DNA from: Oscillospiraceae bacterium UBA3851
Lineage (GTDB): Bacteria > Bacillota > Clostridia > Oscillospirales > Oscillospiraceae
DNA length: 5,807 nt
Assembly (NCBI GenBank): GCA_002392625.1
Contig: DGHJ01000016.1
Span: forward strand, 1-5,807
Direction: 5' to 3'
Shown here: piece by piece, positions 1-4,310 of the stretch
Position numbering within the stretch: position 1 is the stretch's first letter
How the letters are laid out: each line of letters starts with the position of its first letter
The notes under the pieces: model-generated
Told to the model about the DNA's origin: nothing
The model's input: only the letters and a program-made list of their open reading frames with translations
Databases searched by the model: none
Made by a program: the position numbers and the translations under genes

Positions 1-25
1 AGTCTGCCAATTCCACCACTCGCGC
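1..25 (-). tRNA. tRNA-Leu, 5' part only (cut by window edge)
   Basis: Read on the minus strand, this stretch is the first 25 nt of a leucine-type tRNA. It has a 7-nt acceptor strand GCGCGAG, then TG at positions 8-9, then a D-arm beginning GTGGAATTGGCAGAC, which is typical of bacterial tRNA-Leu. The anticodon lies beyond the left edge, so the isoacceptor is unknown. It begins 24 nt downstream of the CCA end of the complete tRNA-Leu and would share its transcript. The main uncertainty is that only a third of the molecule is visible. Confidence 0.8.
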
Positions 26-49
26 TTGTGTGTTCGGTTTTGGAAAAGG

Positions 50-136
50 TGGTGCGAGTGGCGGGACTTGAACCCGCACGTCCTTACGAACACAAGCACC
101 TCAAGCTTGCCTGTCTGCCTGTTCCAGCACACTCGC
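50..136 (-). tRNA. tRNA-Leu (anticodon GAG)
   Basis: A complete 87-nt class II tRNA with CCA encoded in the DNA (50-52). The acceptor strands GCGAGTG and CACTCGC pair fully. The D-arm contains GGCAGACAGG. The anticodon stem CAAGC/GCTTG encloses the loop TTGAGGT, giving anticodon GAG (plus-strand positions 100-102), which reads CTC and CTT leucine codons. A long variable arm follows (GTTC/GGAC stem with a GTAA loop), then the T-arm GCGGG-TTCAAGT-CCCGC. The long variable arm and D-loop fit leucine. It is first in a tandem tRNA transcript driven by the promoter at 166-194. Confidence 0.95.
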
Positions 137-165
137 ATATCTTCCCCAAAACGGAACGCTTAGCT

Positions 166-194
166 ATTATAACCACGGCCCGGCCTTTTGTCAA
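166..194 (-). promoter_or_regulatory. Consensus sigma-A promoter for the tRNA-Leu cluster
   Basis: On the minus strand the -35 box TTGACA (189-194) and -10 box TATAAT (166-171) are both perfect consensus and are separated by exactly 17 nt. The predicted start near 159 lies about 23 nt before the tRNA 5' end at 136, leaving a short leader for RNase P to remove. This fits strong constitutive stable-RNA expression. No clear terminator separates it from sir2 upstream, so some read-through is possible. Confidence 0.9.
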
Positions 195-254
195 GGGCGA
201 AGCCGCCGGTTTTTGGTTTTTTTCCGCCGCTCTTGCGCCTGGTGCAGCAATCCG

Positions 255-971
255 TTATACTTGGCTCAGCACCTGTCCGATAGGCCCGTCTATGACCAGA
301 TCGGCGCCGAGGCCCAGGCCCACGTCGCCCTTGTTGATGACCACCAGCTTGCGGCCCCGGTAGTACCGCACCAGCCCCGCCGCCGGGTACACCGCCAGCG
401 ACGTGCCGCCGATGATGAGCATGTCCGCCTGCCGGATATAGTGGGGGGCCCTGGCCATCACATCCTCGTCCAGCCCCTCCTCGTAGAGCACCACGTCCGG
501 CTTGATGTCGCCGCCGCAATCGCACTTGGGCACGCCGGTGCTGTTCACCACGGCCTCCACGCCGTAGAACTTCCCGCACCGCTCGCAGTAGTTGCGCAGC
601 ACGCTGCCGTGGAGCTCCAGCACCTCTTTGCTGCCCGCCTTCTGGTGGAGCCCGTCGATGTTCTGGGTGATGACGGCCTTCAGCTTGCCCGCCTTCTCCC
701 ACTCCGCCAGCTTCAAATGGGCGGCGTTGGGCTGTGCGTCCAGGGCCAGCATTTTGGCCCGGTAGAAGTCGAAGAACTCCGCCTTATGGCGCATGTAGAA
801 GCTGTGGCTCAGCATGGTCTCCGGCGGATAGGCGAACTTCTGGTGATAGAGACCGTCCACGCTGCGGAAATCGGGGATGCCGCTCTCGGTGGACACGCCC
901 GCCCCGCCGAAAAACACGATGTTGTCGGAGCCGTCCACCAGCTCTTTCAGTTTACGAATCGCCTCTTCCAT
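255..971 (-). CDS. Sir2-family NAD-dependent protein deacylase (sirtuin)
   Basis: A 238-residue single-domain sirtuin, normal length for bacterial CobB/SrtN types. It removes acyl groups from lysines using NAD+, giving nicotinamide and O-acyl-ADP-ribose, in the cytoplasm. Visible motifs (numbered from the longer start at 986; subtract 5 for this start): NAD-binding GAGVSTESGIPDFRS (28-42), TQNIDGLH (107-114), catalytic His126 in LHGS, zinc cysteines C134/C137 and C155/C157, and GGTSLAVYPAAGL (193-205). The substrate loop carries Y75-x-x-K rather than the YxxR of desuccinylase-type CobB, so an acetyl or other uncharged acyl substrate is the better guess. The ATG at 971 was chosen because GGAGG lies 8 nt upstream; the in-frame ATGs at 986 and 977 lack a usable site. 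It is divergent from the ArsC-like gene, with a 40-nt gap. Confidence 0.95.
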   Translation of the reverse strand: MEEAIRKLKELVDGSDNIVFFGGAGVSTESGIPDFRSVDGLYHQKFAYPPETMLSHSFYMRHKAEFFDFYRAKMLALDAQPNAAHLKLAEWEKAGKLKAVITQNIDGLHQKAGSKEVLELHGSVLRNYCERCGKFYGVEAVVNSTGVPKCDCGGDIKPDVVLYEEGLDEDVMARAPHYIRQADMLIIGGTSLAVYPAAGLVRYYRGRKLVVINKGDVGLGLGADLVIDGPIGQVLSQV

Positions 972-1011
972 TGTCATTTCCTCCATTCACACGTTCAAAG
1001 GAGTGTTTTTT

Positions 1012-1347
1012 ATGAATATCCAGATCTTCGGCACGTCCAAGTCTTTCGACAGCAAGAAGGCGGAGCGGTGGTTCAAGGAGCGCCGTATCAAGTACCAGTA
1101 TATCGACCTGCGGACCAAGGGGCTCAGCGCGGGCGAGTACCGCTCGGTGAAGGCCGCTGTGGGCTATGACGCCCTGGTGGACCGGGACAGCAAGGCCTGG
1201 AAGGAGCTGTACATGGACTACCGCACGCCCCAGGACGCGGAAATCGCCCTGCTGGAGCATCCGGAGCTGTTCCGCGCCCCCATCGTCCGCAACGGCCGCC
1301 AGGCCACCGTGGGCTACTGCCCGGAGGTGTGGGAAACCTGGGAATAA
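1012..1347 (+). CDS. ArsC/Spx-fold family protein lacking the N-terminal catalytic cysteine
   Basis: A 111-residue protein, normal length for the ArsC (PF03960) thioredoxin-fold family. Visible hallmarks are the beta strand IQIFGTSKSFDSKKAERWF (3-21), the following strand YQYIDLRTKGLS, and RAPIV (88-92) with the cis-proline expected in this fold, then VGYCPEVW. Relatives are arsenate-reductase-like proteins and Spx-type transcription regulators. In family members the loop after the first strand usually carries a redox Cys (FGTxKCFDTKK-like; CxxC in Spx). Here the matching residues are Ser11 and Ser14, and the only cysteine is Cys103 near the C-terminus. Classical arsenate reduction through an N-terminal thiol is therefore unlikely, and the role is unknown. 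The start ATG has AAAGGAG (997-1003) 8 nt upstream. Confidence 0.85.
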   Translation: MNIQIFGTSKSFDSKKAERWFKERRIKYQYIDLRTKGLSAGEYRSVKAAVGYDALVDRDSKAWKELYMDYRTPQDAEIALLEHPELFRAPIVRNGRQATVGYCPEVWETWE

Positions 1348-1393
1348 GGGTTCCGGTCAAAACCTGCGATGCTCCCCCCCCGTCACGGTAGAA

Positions 1394-1435
1394 CGTCATT
1401 GCGAGGCCGGTGCGCACGCCGGCCGTGGCAATCCG
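1394..1435 (+). repeat. Dispersed palindromic repeat, unit 1 (forward)
   Basis: The unit runs from GTCATTGCGAG to GTGGCAATCCG, and these same ends recur in unit 3. Its core is a GC-rich palindrome, GGCCGGTG with CGCCGGCC around a CGCA loop. It is noncoding, lies between two convergent genes, and resembles the REP/MITE-like elements that I recall as common in Oscillospiraceae genomes. That family assignment is from memory and not tested. Confidence 0.75.
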
Positions 1436-1457
1436 CATCCCCGTCCCCGGCATAGAA

Positions 1458-1497
1458 CGGATTCCCACGTCGGGCTGACGCCCTCCTCGGAATGACA
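1458..1497 (-). repeat. Dispersed palindromic repeat, unit 2 (inverted)
   Basis: Read on the minus strand this has the same terminal pattern as units 1 and 3: TGTCATTCCGAGG at one end and CGTGGGAATCCG at the other. The ends differ from unit 3 mainly by G/C swaps (TTGCGAG versus TTCCGAG, GGCAATCC versus GGGAATCC). Its centre has a GGGC/GCCC hairpin. It faces unit 3, and the flanks AATGACAGG (1491-1499) and CCTGTCATT (1514-1522) pair perfectly. Confidence 0.7.
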
Positions 1498-1515
1498 GGA
1501 GTCCTCCCCAAAACC

Positions 1516-1555
1516 TGTCATTGCGAGCCAGTGCGCACACTGGCGTGGCAATCCG
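1516..1555 (+). repeat. Dispersed palindromic repeat, unit 3 (forward)
   Basis: The best-formed copy. The ends TGTCATTGCGAG and GTGGCAATCCG surround a perfect 7-bp palindrome, GCCAGTG and CACTGGC, around CGCA. Units 2 and 3 together could form one long cruciform or RNA hairpin. No transposase lies nearby, so any mobility would have to be supplied from elsewhere. Confidence 0.75.
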
Positions 1556-1563
1556 TATCTCTT

Positions 1564-1590
1564 CCCCGCCTTTTGGCGGGGATCTTTTAT
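1564..1590 (+). terminator. Hairpin with T-rich tail between convergent genes
   Basis: A perfect 7-bp stem CCCCGCC/GGCGGGG with a TTTT loop is followed on the plus strand by ATCTTTTATTGTT. This is a plausible intrinsic terminator for plus-strand transcripts from the ArsC-like gene. The tail overlaps the last codons of the convergent minus-strand gene. On the minus strand the hairpin lies just after that gene's stop but is not followed by a U-run, so termination that way would be weaker. Confidence 0.6.
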
Positions 1591-2183
1591 TGTTGTCCCT
1601 TGATGGTCAGCGTCATCTGGCAGCACAGGCGGTCCAGATCCTCGTCGGTGGCCGCCGGGATCCGCAGCCGTCCGCCGCAGCGGCGGCACTCCAGATCCAC
1701 GGCGGCGCGGCGCACCCTGATGCCGTATTCCCTGCTGCCGCAGGTGCAGGAGATCCCGCCCCGCGCGGCAATGTCCTTCAGCTCGGAGAGAACCTCGTAC
1801 ATGATCACGTTGTCGGTGAAGGCCTCCGGCTCGCCGGACTTCTCTTTCTCCGCCCGGATGGCCAGCTCCTCCATGTTCCGCCGCACCTCGGCTTCCTCGC
1901 CCACGTAGCAGCAGATCTGCTGCTTCTCCGGGCAGGCAAGGCCGACGCCCCTGCCCCGCAGCACCGCGTCGGCGGCGCACTCGGCGGTGTGGGCCTTGCC
2001 GCACAGTCCGCAGGGCACCGTCAGCCGGAAGCGCCGGCCGTCCGTCTCGATATCCATCTCCGCCTTGCCGCATTCGCACTCGATCCGCGCTGCGGCGGCG
2101 GACAGGGCAAAGATGCTGCGGCTGCCCATCACCGCCTTGCCGCATTGGGGGCAGATAAAGCCAAAGCTGCGCATATCCTCCAC
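1587..2183 (-). CDS. Cysteine-rich zinc-ribbon-like protein of unknown function
   Basis: A 198-residue soluble protein with 16 cysteines (8%). They occur as likely metal-binding pairs: C11/C14 (ICPQCGK), C36/C38 (CECGK), C58/C61 (PCGLCGK), C146/C148 (CTCGS) and C166/C169 (CRRCGG). C69, C84, C91/C92 and C187/C188 are also present. The arrangement suggests two or more zinc ribbons, with a helical middle segment (about 95-140) joining N- and C-terminal ribbon halves. I recall similar unnamed proteins in Oscillospiraceae-type clostridia but know no function. There is no signal peptide or membrane segment. The start is GTG at 2183, chosen because GAGGTG lies 7 nt upstream; the ATG three codons later has its GGAGG only 2 nt away. 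The gene is divergent from spoVAD. Confidence 0.85.
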   Translation of the reverse strand: MEDMRSFGFICPQCGKAVMGSRSIFALSAAAARIECECGKAEMDIETDGRRFRLTVPCGLCGKAHTAECAADAVLRGRGVGLACPEKQQICCYVGEEAEVRRNMEELAIRAEKEKSGEPEAFTDNVIMYEVLSELKDIAARGGISCTCGSREYGIRVRRAAVDLECRRCGGRLRIPAATDEDLDRLCCQMTLTIKGQQ

Positions 2184-2212
2184 GATCGTTCACCTCAACC
2201 GATTTTTATTTG

Positions 2213-2241
2213 ATTATACAATACTTTTCCCCGTATTTCCA
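2213..2241 (-). promoter_or_regulatory. Sigma-A-type promoter for the Cys-rich gene
   Basis: On the minus strand there is a perfect -10 TATAAT (2213-2218), 17 nt from a -35-like TGGAAA (2236-2241, four of six consensus bases). The predicted start near 2206 gives a leader of about 23 nt to the GTG start. The promoter sits in the 134-nt divergent gap shared with the spoVAD promoter candidate. Confidence 0.65.
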
Positions 2242-2260
2242 GCCCTCCTTCACGCCGACG

Positions 2261-2290
2261 GCATATTTTCCCTGCCGCCGGGACACACTA
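2261..2290 (+). promoter_or_regulatory. Candidate forespore sigma-G promoter for spoVAD
   Basis: GCATA (2261-2265) fits the Bacillus sigma-G -35 pattern GHATR. After exactly 18 nt, CACACTA (2284-2290) fits the -10 pattern CATNHTA in six of seven positions. spoVA operons are known sigma-G targets, so both position and type fit. The predicted start near 2297 leaves about 20 nt to the spoVAD ATG, room for the strong ribosome site GAGGTGAT. The assignment rests on a Bacillus consensus applied to a clostridium. Confidence 0.5.
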
Positions 2291-2317
2291 TGGGCAAATC
2301 GAACGTGAGGTGATCCC

Positions 2318-3340
2318 ATGGAAACAAGACGAGTCGGACGCCAGACGGTGAAGCTGGGCCACCCGCCCCGGGTGGTGTCTTACGCCAATATCGGCGGCAA
2401 GATGGAGGGTGAGGGTCCGCTGGCCCAGGAGTTCGATGAGCTGGACGACGACCCTTTCTTCGGTAAAAAGACCTGGGAGCAGGGGGAGGCCGCCCTCCAG
2501 TCCCGCACGCTGCGCCGGGCGCTGGTCAAGGCAAAGCTGCACCCGGAGGATCTGGACGTCGTGCTCTCCGGCGACCTGCTGAACCAGTGCATCGGCTCCA
2601 GCTTCGGCCTGCGGGAGTTCGGCATCCCCTTTTACGGCGTCTACGCCGCCTGCTCCACCATGGGCGAGGGGCTGTCCCTGGCGGCCATGCTGGTGGACGG
2701 CGGCTATGCCAACATGGCGGCGGCCGCCACCTCCTCCCACTTCTGCACTGCCGAGCGGCAGTACCGTCAGCCGGTGCCCTACGGCAGCCAGCGTACCCCC
2801 ACCGCACAGTGGACGGTCACCGGCGCGGGCTGCTGCATTCTGGGGACCGCAGGCACCGGCCCCGCCGTGACGTACGTGGTCCGGGGCCGGATGGTGGACA
2901 TGGGCATCACCGACGCGGCCAACATGGGCGCCGCCATGGCCCCCGCCGCCTGCGACACGCTCTCAGCCCTGTTCCGGGAGACCCGCACCCGCCCCGCGGA
3001 TTATGACCTGATCGTCACCGGCGATCTGGGCCAGCTGGGCCACGACGTGGTGGTGGACCTGATGGGCCGGGACGGCTATGAGCTGGACGAGCGCTATACG
3101 GACTGCGGTCTCCTGATCTACGACCGGAAGGCCCAGGACATGCACGCCGGCGGCAGCGGCGCCGGGTGCAGCGCCTCGGTGCTGTGCGGCTATTTGCTGC
3201 GGGGCATGGCAGCCGGCCGCTGGCAGCGCCTCGTCTTCGCCCCTACCGGGGCGCTGCTCTCCCCCACCTCTACCTTCCAGGGCGAGAGCATCCCCTCCAT
3301 CTGCCACGCCGTGGTGTTCGAGAATCGGTCGGGAATCTGA
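2318..3340 (+). CDS. spoVAD: Stage V sporulation protein AD (SpoVAD)
   Basis: A 340-residue protein, the usual SpoVAD length. SpoVAD is a thiolase-fold, dipicolinic-acid-binding part of the SpoVA complex that loads DPA into the developing spore at the inner forespore membrane. Signatures are VVLSGDLLNQCIGSSF (81-96), GVYAACSTMGEGLSLA (107-122) with Cys112 at the thiolase nucleophile position, the middle motif DLIVTGDLGQLG (230-241), and the thiolase-like C-terminal GGSGAGCSAS (278-287). The catalytic histidines of true thiolases are not evident, which fits a binding role. The ATG at 2318 follows GAGGTGAT (2307-2314), a long match to the 16S rRNA tail. spoVAE lies downstream, but spoVAC, normally directly upstream, is missing. 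Confidence 0.95.
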   Translation: METRRVGRQTVKLGHPPRVVSYANIGGKMEGEGPLAQEFDELDDDPFFGKKTWEQGEAALQSRTLRRALVKAKLHPEDLDVVLSGDLLNQCIGSSFGLREFGIPFYGVYAACSTMGEGLSLAAMLVDGGYANMAAAATSSHFCTAERQYRQPVPYGSQRTPTAQWTVTGAGCCILGTAGTGPAVTYVVRGRMVDMGITDAANMGAAMAPAACDTLSALFRETRTRPADYDLIVTGDLGQLGHDVVVDLMGRDGYELDERYTDCGLLIYDRKAQDMHAGGSGAGCSASVLCGYLLRGMAAGRWQRLVFAPTGALLSPTSTFQGESIPSICHAVVFENRSGI

Positions 3341-3347
3341 AAAAGCC

Positions 3348-3413
3348 TTCCCCTCGCGGGGAACGCGCCCCCGTGGGCACACCGGGGCGGATGCGGCGGT
3401 CATTATACGCCGC
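3348..3413 (+). repeat. Tandem GC-rich hairpins between spoVAD and spoVAE
   Basis: Three stem-loops follow one another in the 100-nt gap. The first is TTCCCC-TCGC-GGGGAA (3348-3363). The second pairs CGCCCC with GGGGCG (3366-3389), with an inner GTG/CAC stem across one C-C mismatch. The third pairs GCGGCG with CGCCGC (3393-3413) around a 9-nt loop. None has a T-run, so they are not intrinsic terminators. The GCCTTCCCCTCGCGGGGAA start resembles a short dispersed element I recall from Oscillospiraceae genomes, untested. They could modulate spoVAE read-through, mRNA stability or processing. Confidence 0.55.
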
Positions 3414-3440
3414 CCATGGCGGCAGAACGGAGAATAGGAA

Positions 3441-3797
3441 ATGGATTATGTAAACGCATTCATCTGCGGCGGCATCCTCTGTGCCGTGGGACAGCTGCTG
3501 ATCGATCTGACCAACTGGACGCCGGCCCGCATCCTCACCGGCTACGTGGTGGCCGGCGTACTGCTCCAGGCGGTGGGCGTGTACCAGCCCATCGTGGACT
3601 GGGGCGGCGCCGGGGCCACAGTGCCCCTGCTGGGCTTCGGCTATTCCCTGGCCAAAGGGGTGGCCAAGGCTGTGGGAGAAAAGGGTGCATTGGGCATCCT
3701 CACCGGCGGACTCACTGCCACGGCCGGCGGCATCGCAGCGGCGGTGGTGTTCGGTCTCATCGCCGCAGTGCTGGTGAAGCCTGGCTATAAGCGCTGA
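3441..3797 (+). CDS. spoVAE: Stage V sporulation protein AE (SpoVAE, AEb type)
   Basis: A 118-residue, very hydrophobic integral membrane protein of normal length for SpoVAE/SpoVAEb. Likely membrane segments are about 4-22 (FICGGILCAVGQLL), 31-50 (ILTGYVVAGVLLQAVGV), 58-78 (GATVPLLGFGYSLAKG) and 86-112 (ILTGGLTATAGG through LIAAVLV). The GFGYSLAKGV stretch is characteristic of the family. With SpoVAC and SpoVAD it forms the DPA-Ca transport machinery in the inner spore membrane. The start ATG has GGAG (3429-3432) 8 nt upstream. It is separated from spoVAD by hairpin-rich sequence rather than the short gap usual for the operon, but probably shares its transcript. Confidence 0.93.
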   Translation: MDYVNAFICGGILCAVGQLLIDLTNWTPARILTGYVVAGVLLQAVGVYQPIVDWGGAGATVPLLGFGYSLAKGVAKAVGEKGALGILTGGLTATAGGIAAAVVFGLIAAVLVKPGYKR

Positions 3798-3800
3798 GGC

Positions 3801-3829
3801 TTGACAAATCCCCCCGTCCGTTATAAAGT
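3801..3829 (+). promoter_or_regulatory. Promoter for the copZ-like gene
   Basis: A perfect -35 TTGACA starts only 3 nt after the spoVAE stop. At 17-nt spacing the -10 reads TAAAGT (3824-3829, four of six). A better-looking TATAAA (3822-3827) gives a short 15-nt spacing. Either way the downstream gene has its own vegetative-type promoter and need not depend on the sporulation operon. I see no convincing metal-repressor operator. Confidence 0.6.
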
Positions 3830-3861
3830 GGGACCAACGAAATCAACGGGAGGAACCAACC

Positions 3862-4059
3862 ATGACAAAGACCATGACCATCGAAGGTATGATGTGCAAG
3901 CACTGCGCCGCGCGGGTGGAGAAGGCGCTGAGCGCCATCGGCGTCACCGCTGCCGTGGATCTGGAGGCCAAGACCGCCACCGTCACCGGTGAAGCCGAGG
4001 ACGCGGCGCTGCGCAAGGCCGTGGAGGACGCCGGCTACAACGTGGTGTCCATCCACTGA
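3862..4059 (+). CDS. CopZ-like heavy-metal-associated (HMA) protein
   Basis: A 65-residue single HMA-domain protein with the ferredoxin-like beta-alpha-beta-beta-alpha-beta pattern. The metal site is GMMCKHCAARVEKAL (9-23), with the CxxC cysteines C12 and C15 that bind Cu(I) or another soft metal. The late AGYNVVSI strand is also typical. CopZ proteins carry copper to a CopA ATPase or repressor in the cytoplasm. No CopA or CsoR/CopY gene is visible here, so the metal and partner are inferred from the family. The ATG follows GGGAGGA (3848-3854) by 7 nt. The gene forms a single-gene unit from the promoter at 3801 to the terminator at 4075-4110. Confidence 0.92.
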   Translation: MTKTMTIEGMMCKHCAARVEKALSAIGVTAAVDLEAKTATVTGEAEDAALRKAVEDAGYNVVSIH

Positions 4060-4074
4060 GGAATCTGCTAAACG

Positions 4075-4110
4075 AAAAGGAGTGCGGAGCTGTTGCTCCG
4101 CACTCCTTTT
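4075..4110. terminator. Strong bidirectional intrinsic terminator
   Basis: A perfect 16-bp inverted repeat, 4075-4090 with 4095-4110, around a TGTT loop. The stem core is GGAGTGCGGAGC, bordered by AAAA on the left and TTTT on the right, so each strand ends in a U-run. It closes the copZ-like gene on the plus strand and the small Cys-rich ORF on the minus strand. Confidence 0.92.
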
Positions 4111-4122
4111 ATGTCATGGTGT

Positions 4123-4194
4123 TCAGCAGCCGAAGCCGAACAGGCTGCACAGCAGCTGCAGAATGGACTTGCAGTCAAAATTTAAGTTGCACAT
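4123..4194 (-). CDS. 23-residue cysteine-rich small protein (candidate)
   Basis: A tiny ORF, MCNLNFDCKSILQLLCSLFG followed by FGC, with cysteines at 2, 8, 16 and 23 and a hydrophobic, possibly helical, second half. Support for it being real: GGGAGG (4203-4208) sits 8 nt before the ATG, a promoter-like pair lies at 4240-4268, and the bidirectional terminator begins 12 nt after the stop. It therefore looks like a complete minimal transcription unit. I do not recognise the family; a metal-binding peptide, small membrane protein or modified peptide precursor would all fit. The same frame stays open to an ATG at 4317 that overlaps the amidase stop (64 residues), but that start has no ribosome site and the added part has low third-position GC, so the short form is preferred. 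Confidence 0.5.
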   Translation of the reverse strand: MCNLNFDCKSILQLLCSLFGFGC

Positions 4195-4239
4195 GCTTGA
4201 AACCTCCCGAAATTGGTCCTGTTCCTCAAGGAAGGTTTG

Positions 4240-4268
4240 AGCATAACACATGCCGGCATAAAACGCAA
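4240..4268 (-). promoter_or_regulatory. Promoter candidate for the 23-codon ORF
   Basis: On the minus strand, TTGCGT (4263-4268) is followed after 17 nt by TATGCT (4240-4245). The -10 is preceded by TGT, giving the extended -10 form TGnTATGCT. The predicted start near 4233 leaves a leader of about 39 nt that contains GGGAGG. It lies just after the amidase stop codon. Confidence 0.5.
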
Positions 4269-4310
4269 ATGCAATGGTTTCCAGCGCTTCCAGCACATAG
4301 AAATTCATTT

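Noticed and set aside
196..220. GGCG/CGCC mini-hairpin followed by T-runs on the plus strand
   Set aside because: It resembles a terminator, but no plus-strand gene ends there and the stem is only 4 bp; it faces the wrong way for sir2.
28..363. Plus-strand 111-codon ORF across the tRNA region
   Set aside because: It is the antisense translation of tRNA-Leu (VAGLEPARPY-type peptide, a well-known spurious product) and runs into the 3' end of sir2 on the other strand.
972..986. Longer sirtuin start at 986 (five extra residues)
   Set aside because: No ribosome site precedes it, whereas GGAGG lies 8 nt before the ATG at 971. The longer form cannot be fully excluded.
877..1011. Upstream extension of the ArsC-like ORF
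   Set aside because: The extension overlaps the sirtuin N-terminal codons antisense; the ATG at 1012 has a strong AAAGGAG site and matches the family N-terminus.
213..1169. Plus-strand 318-codon ORF over the sirtuin gene
   Set aside because: It is a shadow frame of the GC-rich sir2 gene, His/Val/Ala-rich with no family features; the minus strand carries all sirtuin motifs.
1124..1540. Minus-strand 138-codon ORF through the repeats
   Set aside because: It is composed of translated palindromic repeats and antisense of the ArsC-like gene; no protein features.
3377..3407. Second sigma-G-like promoter (CATTATA at 3401-3407) before spoVAE
   Set aside because: The -10 matches well, but the best -35 (GCACA) is imperfect at 19-nt spacing, and the box sits in the loop of a palindrome, so it is probably coincidence.
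3809..3833. Possible metal-repressor operator in the copZ promoter (C-run and G-run flanking the -10)
   Set aside because: TCCC and GGGA are too short and far apart to call a CsoR- or CopY-type operator.
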